16,697 nt of DNA from an uncultured Oscillospiraceae bacterium. GTDB taxonomy: Bacteria; Bacillota; Clostridia; Oscillospirales; Ruminococcaceae. This document shows, piece after piece, positions 1 through 6,524 of this stretch (positions are counted from its first letter, which is position 1; every line of letters begins with the position of its first letter). Where the stretch lies: NCBI GenBank assembly GCA_900552845.1, contig USBC01000024.1:1-16697 (forward strand), read 5' to 3'. The notes under the pieces were generated by a model. It saw nothing but the letters and a program-made list of their open reading frames with translations, was not told where the DNA came from and did not search any database. Made by a program: the position numbers and the translations under genes.

Positions 1-201
1 CTCCTCGTACAGATTGATAAAGCCAACCAGTTCTTCCCCTGCGTAAAAGGAATAGAAATGATTGAGCGGATTGGCAAAGCCAAAGCCTTTTTTCTTTTGC
101 TCCGCATAAGGTGTGGCATTGTAGATTGCATACTCACCTTCATATTCCCAGGCGGTGATACGGTATTTTTCTGCTTCAGTTGTTTGGTGATAAGTAAGCA
201 T
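1..201 (-). CDS. GNAT-family N-acetyltransferase, N-terminal fragment
   Basis: The first 67 codons of a gene that runs off the left edge. The peptide begins MLTYHQTTEAEKYRITAW and continues with a GFANPLNHFYSFY stretch and GEELVGFINLYEE. A first beta-strand region followed by a strand that says 'the enzyme/partner at hand, moved to a small sheet' (EELVGFINLYEE) is typical of the start of GNAT acetyltransferases, which move acetyl from acetyl-CoA to an amine. The acetyl-CoA loop (Q/RxxGxG/A) lies outside the window, so substrate cannot be guessed. The ATG at 201 is chosen because AAGGAG lies 5 bases upstream; another ATG at 205 is in a different frame and gives no long product. It follows the HAD gene on the same strand, with a cloverleaf repeat in between. 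Family call moderate. Confidence 0.6.
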   Translation of the reverse strand, partial: MLTYHQTTEAEKYRITAWEYEGEYAIYNATPYAEQKKKGFGFANPLNHFYSFYAGEELVGFINLYEE

Positions 202-222
202 TCATTCTCCTTACGGTGTAAT

Positions 223-317
223 GGGGCAGCCCGCAGGGCCGCAGCGAAGCTGCGGGGCCGGTTCCGAGCGAAGCGAGGAACGGCACGATGCGAAGCATCG
301 CCTGCGGGCCGTACCCC
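223..317. repeat. Cloverleaf-forming intergenic repeat, copy 1
   Basis: A self-complementary element between the HAD gene and the GNAT gene. The outer stem pairs 229-237 (GCCCGCAGG) with 301-309 (CCTGCGGGC), extended by GGGG 223-226 with CCCC 314-317 across an internal loop. Inside are three hairpins: 239-245/249-255; 257-260 plus 262-265 with 277-280 plus 281-284, then a tandem G-A/A-G mismatch (266-267 with 275-276) and 268-269/273-274; and 286-291/295-300 (CGATGC/GCATCG). All three loops are GAA on the plus strand, making the GCGAAGC mini-hairpin motif. Helices are separated by 0-1 bases. A diverged copy lies at 2444-2522. Function unknown; as RNA it would be read from the minus strand, after the HAD gene. 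Confidence 0.85.
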
Positions 318-331
318 AGGCAATGCAGCGA

Positions 332-1021
332 TTAGAAAAGGGCGGGAATCTGGGAAAGGGCGGTGACGGTGTAGTCCACCCCGGCGGGGGCGGCTGGGGC
401 ACCGGGGCGGCGGTAGTAGCAGGTTTTCATGCCGTACTGCAAACCACCGGCAATATCCGAGGTGAGGGAGTCGCCGATGATGAGCGTTTCCTGCGGGAGA
501 ATGGGGTCGGTGCGATCTTGGTTCAGCGCACGAAAGGCGTAATCAAAAAAGGCAGGGGCAGGCTTGGCGGCGCCGGCGCGCTCCGAAATAAAAAAGTGGT
601 CAAAATAGGGTTTCATGCCGCCGATCTCCAACCGGTGGAGCTGCTGCTCATAGGGTCCGTTGCTGGCTACGCATAAGAGCCAGCGTCCCGAAAGGCTTTG
701 CAGAAGCTCCAAAGCGCCCGTGACGGGAATGGCACTTTCGTGCAGGGCAGCACGGAAATAGCGCTCGAAGGTGACGCCATCGAAGGAAAAATCCAACGCA
801 GCAAAAATGCGGTTCCAGCGCACCTTTTGCAGCTCCTCAAAAGTAAGCGCACCCTCCTCGATCTGCCGCCAGAGCTTGTTGTTCTCGGTGGTGAAAACAT
901 GATACATCTCCGGCTGATAGGCGGGCAGACCAAAATGGGCAAAGCCCTCCGCCATAGTGGTGCGTACATACTCGTCAAAATCCAGCAGGGTATTATCAAT
1001 ATCGATGAAAATGGCTTTCAT
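332..1021 (-). CDS. HAD-superfamily hydrolase, YjjG/YfnB-like
   Basis: A 229-residue cytosolic phosphatase of HAD subfamily IA. Motif I is DIDNT (Asp7 the expected nucleophile, Asp9 the acid/base), motif II is the Ser120 in VASNG, motif III is Lys153 in GAAKP, and motif IV is GDSLTSD (183-189), so all catalytic residues are present. Residues ~15-100 form the helical cap. The DIDNTLLDF opening and the SNGPYEQQLHRL stretch resemble the YjjG nucleotidase group, which strips phosphate from pyrimidine nucleoside monophosphates; the true substrate is not proven by sequence. The ATG at 1021 has GGAGG four bases upstream. It lies 53 bases after alaA on the same strand with a weak hairpin between, so it may be partly co-transcribed with alaA. 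Confidence 0.85.
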   Translation of the reverse strand: MKAIFIDIDNTLLDFDEYVRTTMAEGFAHFGLPAYQPEMYHVFTTENNKLWRQIEEGALTFEELQKVRWNRIFAALDFSFDGVTFERYFRAALHESAIPVTGALELLQSLSGRWLLCVASNGPYEQQLHRLEIGGMKPYFDHFFISERAGAAKPAPAFFDYAFRALNQDRTDPILPQETLIIGDSLTSDIAGGLQYGMKTCYYRRPGAPAAPAGVDYTVTALSQIPALF

Positions 1022-1044
1022 AGATCCTCCGAAGGCGATAGTGG

Positions 1045-1067
1045 AAAGCCCCGGTGGGTGCCGGGGC
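1045..1067 (-). terminator. Weak hairpin between alaA and the HAD gene
   Basis: Perfect 7-bp stem GCCCCGG/CCGGGGC (1061-1067 with 1048-1054) with a 6-base loop, followed on the minus strand by only TTT. It sits between the alaA stop and the HAD ribosome binding site. The short T run suggests partial termination or a 3'-end stabiliser rather than a full stop. Confidence 0.45.
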
Positions 1068-1074
1068 TTGCGGT

Positions 1075-2289
1075 TTACTGGCGATAGGTTTGCAGGAATT
1101 CACCTACATCGGTCATGGCGCAAGCAAGCTCCGCCGCCTCCGGCAGCATGACAACGCGGAAATGATCCGGCGTATGCCAATCAAAGCCGCTGCCCGGCAC
1201 CAGCAGGATATGCTTTTGATGCAAGAGATCCATGGCAAACTTTTTATCATCGGTGATGGGGCATTTTTTAAGGTCGATGCGGGGGAAGATATAGAATGCG
1301 GCGGTATTTTTGACCACCGAAAGGCAATCGAACTGCCGCAGGGCATTTACAGCAGCCTCCCGCTGCTCGTAAAGCCTCCCGCCGGGGAGCAGCAGCTCGC
1401 GGGTGCTTTGCTCATCTGCCAACGCTGCGGGAATGACAAGCTGGGTAAGAGCATTGCCGCACAGCCGCATACTGGTGAGCGCCACCATACCGGCAACAAA
1501 ATCCTGCGTGAGCGCACGAGGTCCCGATACGGCAAGCCAACCGCAGCGGAATCCGCAGATCATGTGGCTTTTGGAAAGACCATTGAAGGTGAGTACCGGC
1601 AGGTCAGGGCAAAGTGAAGCGGTGGAAATATGCTCCCTGCCGTCCATGACCAGTCGGTCATAAATCTCATCGGAAAGCAGCACCAGTTCCCTTTCCCGTG
1701 CGATTTCCACAATCTGCTCCAGCAGCTCGCGGGGATATAGCGCACCGGTGGGATTATTTGGATTGATGATGACGATGGCACGGGTGCGGGCAGTGAGCTT
1801 GCGGCGGATATCCTCAATATCGGGGTACCAGTCGGACTGCTCATCACAGGTATAAAAGACAGGTTTGGCACCTGCTATCAACGTCACATTCGTCCACAGG
1901 GAGTAGCTGGGGCTGGGAAGCAGGATCTCATCGCCGTAATTGAGCAGCGTGGTAATAGCGAACTGAGCCATCTCGCTGACGCCGTTGCCGATAAAAATAT
2001 CCTCCGGCGTAAGCCCCTCGATCCCTTTGCCGGTCTCGTACTCCACAATTGCCTGACGAGCGGCGGGCATACCGCGGAAGTCACAGTAACCAACGGCTTT
2101 TTCGGCGTTCTCCAGCAGGGCGCTTTTTACGCTGGGGGGCATGGTAAAGCCAAAGGTGGCAGGGTTGCCGGTATTCAGGCGCAGAACAGGTGTTCCCTCC
2201 CCGATCATCTTCATCGCCTCAACATAGACGGGACCGCGGATATCGGAATGAACCTGCGCTAATTTTTCGGAACGGATAATGGGCCGCAT
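1075..2289 (-). CDS. alaA: Alanine aminotransferase, AlaA type (PLP-dependent, class I)
   Basis: A 404-residue cytosolic fold-type I aminotransferase expected to interconvert pyruvate plus glutamate with L-alanine plus 2-oxoglutarate. It matches the remembered E. coli AlaA pattern along its length: SEKL..V..DIRGPV near the start, LNTGNPATFGF (38-48), GYCDFRG (67-73), IGNGVSEM (100-107), INPNNPTG (175-182), DEIYD (207-211), FNGLSK with Lys240 as the expected PLP Schiff-base lysine, PGGRLYEQR, and a C-terminal FRVVMLP with the carboxylate-binding arginine. Length is as in the family. The ATG at 2289 has AAGGAGG seven bases upstream, and a good promoter lies just above. L-alanine is the substrate of MurC encoded nearby, which fits but does not prove a cell-wall supply role. 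Confidence 0.9.
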   Translation of the reverse strand: MRPIIRSEKLAQVHSDIRGPVYVEAMKMIGEGTPVLRLNTGNPATFGFTMPPSVKSALLENAEKAVGYCDFRGMPAARQAIVEYETGKGIEGLTPEDIFIGNGVSEMAQFAITTLLNYGDEILLPSPSYSLWTNVTLIAGAKPVFYTCDEQSDWYPDIEDIRRKLTARTRAIVIINPNNPTGALYPRELLEQIVEIARERELVLLSDEIYDRLVMDGREHISTASLCPDLPVLTFNGLSKSHMICGFRCGWLAVSGPRALTQDFVAGMVALTSMRLCGNALTQLVIPAALADEQSTRELLLPGGRLYEQREAAVNALRQFDCLSVVKNTAAFYIFPRIDLKKCPITDDKKFAMDLLHQKHILLVPGSGFDWHTPDHFRVVMLPEAAELACAMTDVGEFLQTYRQ

Positions 2290-2349
2290 AAGGGAGCCTC
2301 CTTGCTGAGTTGGGAAAAGTAAAAGAAGTAAAATAGAATATTATGAATT

Positions 2350-2378
2350 ATTATATCACCCGCAAAGCAAAAATACAA
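2350..2378 (-). promoter_or_regulatory. alaA promoter (housekeeping sigma type)
   Basis: Minus strand reads TTGTAT (2378-2373), 17 bases, TATAAT (2355-2350). Expected start near 2343, giving a ~54-base leader with the AAGGAGG site. The stretch 2290-2372 is AT-rich compared with its surroundings. Confidence 0.75.
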
Positions 2379-2443
2379 TGCGGAGATAGTTCATTCTATG
2401 AAAAGCCGGGGCAGTGGGTGTGGATAAGGGTGCGAAAGGAGAG

Positions 2444-2522
2444 CCGCCCCGCAGGGGCGCGCGGCGAAGCCGCGCGCAGCGCCCGAAGGGCGCACGATGC
2501 GAAGCATCGCCCTGCGGGGCGG
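2444..2522. repeat. Cloverleaf-forming intergenic repeat, copy 2
   Basis: Same architecture as 229-309 with largely different arm sequences. Outer stem: 13 perfect pairs, 2444-2456 (CCGCCCCGCAGGG) with 2510-2522. Hairpin 1: 2457-2465/2469-2477 (9 bp). Hairpin 2: 2479-2484/2488-2493 (GCGCCC/GGGCGC). Hairpin 3: 2495-2500/2504-2509, identical to copy 1 (CGATGC/GCATCG). All loops are GAA on the plus strand; single A linkers at 2478 and 2494. It lies between the terminator of the NhaC-type gene and the alaA promoter, and has the same orientation relative to flanking minus-strand genes as copy 1. Both copies are followed by GTACC a few bases after the outer stem. Confidence 0.88.
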
Positions 2523-2550
2523 GTACCTGCCGCTTTGGTAATGGCTGCGG

Positions 2551-2592
2551 AAAAAGCAGAAGCCAGCCTCTCCCTTCTGCGGCGAGGCTGGC
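2551..2592 (-). terminator. Intrinsic terminator of the NhaC-type transporter gene
   Basis: Minus strand: perfect 9-bp stem GCCAGCCTC/GAGGCTGGC (2592-2584 with 2570-2562), 13-base loop, then a run ending in TTTTT (2555-2551). It begins about 20 bases after the transporter stop codon. The T run is about six bases from the stem. Confidence 0.75.
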
Positions 2593-2612
2593 GGAAAAAC
2601 AGAATCGGAGGG

Positions 2613-4109
2613 TCAGCCCTCGGCGGACTTACGGCTGACTGTGCCGCGAATGACAAACAGGGTGGCAAGCATAAGCACAATGCCGATGGGCAGCACGATG
2701 ACCGCATTGGGGATAAAGCCCGCAATGATATAGGTAACGAATGCCACGACCGCAACGGTAGCGGCATAAGGGAACTGGGTGGAAACATGGTTCAGGTGGT
2801 TGCACTGGGCGCCTGCGGAGGCCATGATGGTGGTATCGCTGATGGGAGATACATGGTCGCCGAACACTGCACCGGCAAGACAAGCGGAGACGCCGACGAT
2901 CATCAGGGTGAAGTCAGCCTTAAAGACCTCGGTGACAATGGGGATAAGAATACCGAAGGTGCCCCAGGAGGTGCCGGTGGCAAACGCCAGTCCGCAGGCA
3001 ACCAGATAGATAACGGCAGGCAGCAGGCTGTAAAGGCCGCTGGAGGCACTGCGCATTACGCCGGCGACAAATTCCTTGGCGCCCAGCAGAGTGGTCATGT
3101 TCTTCAGGGTGGTAGCAAGGGTGAGAATAAGGATCGCGGGAACCATTGCGCAGAAGCCCTGCGGAATGCAGCTCATGGCGTCCTTGAAGGAGATGACCCG
3201 GCGGAGAACGAAATAGATAACGGTAAAGACCAGCGCCACAATAGCGCCCCATGGCAGCCCGAAGAAAGCATCGCAGTTGGCAAAGGCATCGATGAAATTA
3301 TTGGCGCCATTGAGGTAGCCGGAGTAGACCAAACCGCTGACGCACAGCACCACCAGCACAATGATCGGCAGCAGCAGATCGATGACGCGGGCACGGGGGT
3401 TGGAGACCTCCTCCACCGCTTCGGGCTGCTCTCCCTCGGTGAACAGGTCATTATTGCGGATAGCGTTGAGCTCGTGGCGGCGCATGGGGCCGTAGTCCAT
3501 GCCGGTCTTACAGAGGAACAGCACCATAACGATAGTGAGCAGCGAATAGAAATTAAATGGAATTGCACGAATGAACAGATCGAAACCGCTGTAATCCTCC
3601 ACAACGCCGGAGACGGCAGCTGCCCAAGAGGAAATGGGGGCGATCATGCAGATGGGGGCAGCAGTAGCATCGATGAGATAGGCGAGCTTGGCGCGGGAAA
3701 CATGGTGACTATCGGTAACGGGACGCATAACACTGCCGACAGTCAGACAGTTGAAGTAGTCGTCTACAAAGATGAGAACACCCAGCAGGAAGGTGGAAAA
3801 CATGGCGCCGCCGCGGGTCTTGATGTGTGCCTTTGCCCATGCGCCGAAGGCTGCGGAGCCGCCTGCCTTATTGAGCAGGGCGACAAGGATACCGAGCAGC
3901 ACGAGGAACATGAAGATACCGGCGTTATCGCTGATGGCAACAATGACACCGTCATTCAGCAGAGAGTCGAGCGCCTCCACATGGAAGCCGGCGTAGAACA
4001 GAGCACCGGCAACGGCGCCGATAAAGAGCGAGCTGTAAACTTCCTTGGTGATGAGCGCCAACGCAATAGCGATGACGGGGGGAACGAGCGCCCAGAATGT
4101 ACCGAACAT
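2613..4109 (-). CDS. NhaC-family Na+/H+ antiporter-like transporter, probable lysine carrier
   Basis: A 498-residue integral membrane protein with about a dozen hydrophobic segments. It opens MFGTFWALVPPVIAIALAL and carries NhaC-family features: FVDDYFNCLTVGSVMRPVTD, KLAYLIDATAAPICMIAPISSWAA, and near the end FATGTSWGTFGILIPI and FGDHVSPISDTT. Family members exchange Na+ for H+ or move organic substrates. A lysine riboswitch directly upstream indicates control by lysine. Comparative work on the lysine regulon (Rodionov and co-workers, 2003) named NhaC-type genes behind this riboswitch as candidate lysine transporters (LysW), so lysine transport is the best inference here. The ATG at 4109 has AGGAGG eight bases upstream. 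A longer open frame reaching 4373 would run through the riboswitch and is not accepted. Confidence 0.88.
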   Translation of the reverse strand: MFGTFWALVPPVIAIALALITKEVYSSLFIGAVAGALFYAGFHVEALDSLLNDGVIVAISDNAGIFMFLVLLGILVALLNKAGGSAAFGAWAKAHIKTRGGAMFSTFLLGVLIFVDDYFNCLTVGSVMRPVTDSHHVSRAKLAYLIDATAAPICMIAPISSWAAAVSGVVEDYSGFDLFIRAIPFNFYSLLTIVMVLFLCKTGMDYGPMRRHELNAIRNNDLFTEGEQPEAVEEVSNPRARVIDLLLPIIVLVVLCVSGLVYSGYLNGANNFIDAFANCDAFFGLPWGAIVALVFTVIYFVLRRVISFKDAMSCIPQGFCAMVPAILILTLATTLKNMTTLLGAKEFVAGVMRSASSGLYSLLPAVIYLVACGLAFATGTSWGTFGILIPIVTEVFKADFTLMIVGVSACLAGAVFGDHVSPISDTTIMASAGAQCNHLNHVSTQFPYAATVAVVAFVTYIIAGFIPNAVIVLPIGIVLMLATLFVIRGTVSRKSAEG

Positions 4110-4136
4110 AATATTTACCTCCTGAAAAATGAGACG

Positions 4137-4175
4137 AAAAAAGCCATGAGATATGCGGAAAACAAATCTCATGGC
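4137..4175 (-). terminator. Riboswitch-controlled terminator (expression platform)
   Basis: Minus strand: perfect 10-bp stem GCCATGAGAT/ATCTCATGGC (4175-4166 with 4152-4143), 13-base loop, then six T (4142-4137). It lies between the lysine aptamer and the transporter ribosome binding site, so lysine binding should favour premature termination. I did not find a convincing antiterminator pairing by eye. Confidence 0.85.
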
Positions 4176-4209
4176 AAGTAATAATAAAAATATTATCGCT
4201 TTGAACCGC

Positions 4210-4372
4210 TGATAGCTCTCCACAGTATCTGTGACAGTCCGCAGCATATTCTGCTGCGTCCCAGCAAAAAGTCTCTCGGGGGAGCTTTTCGCTTCGGCGG
4301 TTTTCCCTTTCGCACCCCCGGTTTCCCGAACCATGTGGGGGTGGCTACTGATGAAGCCCGCAACCTCTACCA
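4210..4372 (-). ncRNA. Lysine riboswitch aptamer (L box)
   Basis: Read on the minus strand, 163 nt. Closing helix P1 pairs TGGTAG (4372-4367) with CTATCA (4215-4210). Conserved L-box blocks follow in order: AGAGGTTGCG, CATCAGTAGCC, GGGGGTGCGAAAGGG, CCGCCGAAGC, CTGGGA and ACTGTCAC, which are the invariant five-way-junction segments of RF00168. Terminator downstream and promoter upstream complete a transcription-attenuation unit for the NhaC-type gene. Assignment is secure from conserved blocks; precise outer edges are approximate. Confidence 0.95.
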
Positions 4373-4396
4373 AATTGGCTTTATTCTGTTGTCACA

Positions 4397-4425
4397 TTTA
4401 TAGCACCGTTAGCGGAACAATGCAA
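4397..4425 (-). promoter_or_regulatory. Promoter of the lysine riboswitch-transporter unit
   Basis: Minus strand TTGCAT (4425-4420), 17 bases, TATAAA (4402-4397). Expected start near 4390 places the aptamer about 18 bases into the transcript. The rest of the gap to murC (4426-4512) shows nothing else I can support. Confidence 0.7.
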
Positions 4426-4512
4426 GTGTTTTTTTACAAATTGGTCACATTTTGGGGACACGCTAATATATTGACGAAGTTTTGCGTGATATTTTGTAGT
4501 AAATGCACAACG

Positions 4513-4548
4513 AAAAAGAATGAGGCTCCCCACCGAAGGGAGAGCCTC
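4513..4548 (-). terminator. Intrinsic terminator of murC
   Basis: Minus strand: GAGGCTC (4548-4542) pairs with GAGCCTC (4528-4522), extended by CCC/GGG across one bulged base and closed by a loop containing TTCGG, then ATTC and TTTTT (4517-4513). It begins 8 bases after the murC stop. Confidence 0.85.
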
Positions 4549-4556
4549 TGGAAAAG

Positions 4557-5936
4557 TTATTCGTGGTGCAGGATCATGCGGGCGCATTTATAAACGTCGC
4601 CGCAACCGAGGGTCAAAATAAGATCACCGGCTTCTGCATATCGGTCGATGTAATCCGCCATCGCCTCAAAGGATGGCAAGCAAACACAGTCCTTTATCTT
4701 GCTTCCCAAGTCCTCCGAGGTAATGTGGTAGGTATTGACCTCCCTGCTGCCCATGATGGGAGACAGTACCACACGGTCGGCAATGGAAAGAGCGGAAACA
4801 AAGTCCTCCAGCAGCAGATAGGTACGGCTGAAGGTAAACGGCTGGAAAACTGCCCACACCCGCTTGAAATCCAGCTCCTTGGCAGCAGTGAGGGTAGCGC
4901 GCAGCTCAGCGGGGTGATGGGCATAGTCATCGGCGACGGTGGCACCGTTATGGGTCTTTCCCAGCACCTCAAACCGGCGTCCCGCACCGGTAAAGGCAGT
5001 AAGCCCGGCGGCTGCCTGTTCCGGTGTGGTACCCAGCTGCATGGCACCTGCGGCGGCGGCAACGGCATTTAGGATATTATGGTCGCCGGGAACCTGCAGG
5101 TGAATTTCGGTCAAGGGTTTGCCGCGGAACATCAGCGTAAAACGGCGATCCAAACCGCCAAGGTGACGGATATTGGCAGGATAATAGTCGTTGGTCTCCT
5201 CCCAGCCAAAGGTGAGGAAGGTTCTCCCCTCCCCTGTTACCTCCGCCATGGCGCGGCAGGTCTTTTCATCGCTGCCGTTATACAGGACGGTATGGGCTTT
5301 TTCGGCAAACTTGGTATAGCTCTTCATGGCGTTTTCCACAGTGTGAAAATACTCCATATGGTCGTTATCGATGTTCAGCACCAGCGCGATATCGGGGTGG
5401 GTGGAAAGGAAGGTATCCTTAAATTCGCACGCCTCGTAGACGAAACGCTGCGTTTTGCCGCTGCGCCCGTAGCCGCCGATAGTGCGCAGCTTGCCGCCGA
5501 TGACCGCAGATGGATCCAGTCCCGCCATATAAAGAATCTGGACGATCATGGCGGTGGTGGTGGTTTTTCCGTGCGTACCGCAAACCCCCAGCGCATCGCT
5601 GTACCAGCTGGAAACCGCACCCAGCATTCTGGCTCGCTCCCACAGCGGCAGTCCGCTTTCCCGCGCGGCGATCAGCTCGGGGTTGGTATCCATAATAGCG
5701 GCGGAATAGAGAATGAGATCGGCGCCGGCGATATTTTCCGCCCGCTGTCCCATTGTGACCTTGATTCCCATCGCACGCTCCAACTCAACAATATCGCTTT
5801 CGTTGTTGTCGCTGCCGGTAATGATATAGCCTCTGCCGTGCAGGATCTGTACCAGCGGGAACATGCCGCTGCCGCCGATGCCGATGCAGTGAATATGCTT
5901 TACCCCATCGGGGATCTTCTCAATCGGTTTTACCAT
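4557..5936 (-). CDS. murC: UDP-N-acetylmuramate--L-alanine ligase
   Basis: A 459-residue cytosolic Mur ligase that adds L-alanine to UDP-MurNAc with ATP, the first peptide step of peptidoglycan synthesis. The N-terminal domain opens with CIGIGGSGM (17-25), the MurC nucleotide-sugar binding loop. The central ATPase has GTHGKTTTT (120-128), the EACEFKDTFL segment and NIDNDHMEYF (188-197). The C-terminal domain has DDYAHHPAE (335-343), diagnostic for MurC. Length is normal. The ATG at 5936 has only a modest site (AAGGTGG, 12 bases upstream), so translation may be moderate. It has its own promoter and terminator and lies outside the dcw-type cluster. It is divergent from spoVG, an arrangement I recall from several Clostridia, here without a regulator gene between. 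Confidence 0.96.
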   Translation of the reverse strand: MVKPIEKIPDGVKHIHCIGIGGSGMFPLVQILHGRGYIITGSDNNESDIVELERAMGIKVTMGQRAENIAGADLILYSAAIMDTNPELIAARESGLPLWERARMLGAVSSWYSDALGVCGTHGKTTTTAMIVQILYMAGLDPSAVIGGKLRTIGGYGRSGKTQRFVYEACEFKDTFLSTHPDIALVLNIDNDHMEYFHTVENAMKSYTKFAEKAHTVLYNGSDEKTCRAMAEVTGEGRTFLTFGWEETNDYYPANIRHLGGLDRRFTLMFRGKPLTEIHLQVPGDHNILNAVAAAAGAMQLGTTPEQAAAGLTAFTGAGRRFEVLGKTHNGATVADDYAHHPAELRATLTAAKELDFKRVWAVFQPFTFSRTYLLLEDFVSALSIADRVVLSPIMGSREVNTYHITSEDLGSKIKDCVCLPSFEAMADYIDRYAEAGDLILTLGCGDVYKCARMILHHE

Positions 5937-5976
5937 AAATTATAACCGCCACCTTACAAAGATTCATCTATGGTAT

Positions 5977-6006
5977 ATTATACCCCAAAGGCAGGGGTTT
6001 TGACAA
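5977..6006 (-). promoter_or_regulatory. murC promoter
   Basis: Minus strand TTGTCA (6006-6001), 18 bases, TATAAT (5982-5977). The spacer holds CCCC..GGGG that could form a small cruciform. The expected start, near 5970, leaves a leader of about 34 bases. Its -35 box overlaps a TTGACA on the other strand. Confidence 0.75.
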
Positions 6007-6097
6007 TAGCAGCCGTCGTTTTCCCATAAAAAGCGGCAGCGGGTGCATATTTTGCCGCCGCACGGACAAGGCTAACGATAAAGGCGGCAGCACCGCC
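6000..6097 (+). promoter_or_regulatory. spoVG promoter candidate and structured leader
   Basis: TTGACA at 6000-6005 is followed after 19 bases by CATAAA (6025-6030), a possible but imperfect promoter sharing its -35 with the murC promoter on the other strand. Downstream are two GC-rich hairpins that start with the same GCGGCAGC words: 6033-6038/6053-6058 and 6083-6087/6093-6097. I see no clear sigma-H type signal, although spoVG is sigma-H dependent in Bacillus. The hairpins have no T run, so they look like leader structure rather than terminators. Confidence 0.35.
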
Positions 6098-6135
6098 CAA
6101 CAAAAAACAGGAAGCACCCGAAAGGAGAAACAGGA

Positions 6136-6432
6136 ATGAACATCACAGATATCCGGATCCGCAAAATTTACGAGGACGCACGGCTGAAGGCGCTGGTCTC
6201 GGTCACCATCGACGGCGACCTTGCCGTGCATGATATCAAGGTCATAGAGGGCCCGGAGCGGCTGTTTGTCGCCATGCCCAGCCGCAAAGATGAAAACGGC
6301 ACCTTTCGTGACATTGCCCACCCCATCACGCCCGAGGCGCGGCACATTCTGGAGGAGGCAATTCTTGACCGTTACCAGACCCATCTGGCGCAGCTGGAGG
6401 CGGAGCAGGCGGAGCCGCATATTCCGGCATAA
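6136..6432 (+). CDS. spoVG: Septation/sporulation regulator SpoVG
   Basis: A 98-residue protein, the usual SpoVG size. It begins MNITDIRIRKI and contains LKALVSVTIDGDLAVHDIKVIEG, then LFVAMPSRKDENGTFRDIAHPI and TPEARHILEEAIL, which is the full conserved SpoVG core (about 1-85), followed by a short acidic tail. SpoVG is a small, site-specific nucleic acid-binding regulator affecting septum formation, sporulation and envelope genes. The ATG at 6136 has AAAGGAG eight bases upstream. It is monocistronic: a strong terminator follows at once. Its place between murC and glmS fits a link to cell-wall and division control, but no target site can be read here. Confidence 0.97.
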   Translation: MNITDIRIRKIYEDARLKALVSVTIDGDLAVHDIKVIEGPERLFVAMPSRKDENGTFRDIAHPITPEARHILEEAILDRYQTHLAQLEAEQAEPHIPA

Positions 6433-6447
6433 GGCTGCATAATATGG

Positions 6448-6481
6448 GAGGGAAGGACCGGCAGGCTCTTTCCTCTTTTTT
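6448..6481 (+). terminator. spoVG terminator
   Basis: GAGGGAAG (6448-6455) pairs with CTTTCCTC (6468-6475), 8 bp with one G-T pair, 12-base loop, then six T (6476-6481). The glmS -35 box starts at 6483, directly after it. Confidence 0.85.
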
Positions 6482-6482
6482 C

Positions 6483-6511
6483 TTTACAAGACATCGGAAT
6501 TTTGCTATAAT
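6483..6511 (+). promoter_or_regulatory. glmS promoter
   Basis: TTTACA (6483-6488), 17 bases, TATAAT (6506-6511). Expected start near 6518, so only a handful of bases precede the ribozyme cleavage site. Confidence 0.85.
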
Positions 6512-6524
6512 ATAGCTGTTCAAA

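Noticed and set aside
229..309. Cloverleaf repeat as a tRNA or tRNA-like gene
   Set aside because: No T-loop, anticodon loop or CCA-end features; all loops are three bases (GAA), unlike tRNA arms.
58..676. Short plus-strand frames through repeat copy 1 and the HAD gene
   Set aside because: They read repeat arms or the antisense of the HAD gene, with no ribosome site or recognisable domain.
2419..2427. Perfect DnaA box (TTATCCACA on the minus strand) near repeat copy 2
   Set aside because: A lone box; the same 9-mer occurs by coding chance in glmS at 8664-8672, and no cluster or AT-rich unwinding region is present.
2343..4181. A 612-codon plus-strand open frame opposite the NhaC-type gene
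   Set aside because: Its product is a Gln/His/Gly/Asp-rich string with no domain and it mirrors a clear membrane protein on the other strand; it also runs through the riboswitch terminator and repeat copy 2.
4110..4373. N-terminal extension of the NhaC-type protein to 4373
   Set aside because: These bases are the lysine aptamer and its terminator; AGGAGG sits properly before the ATG at 4109.
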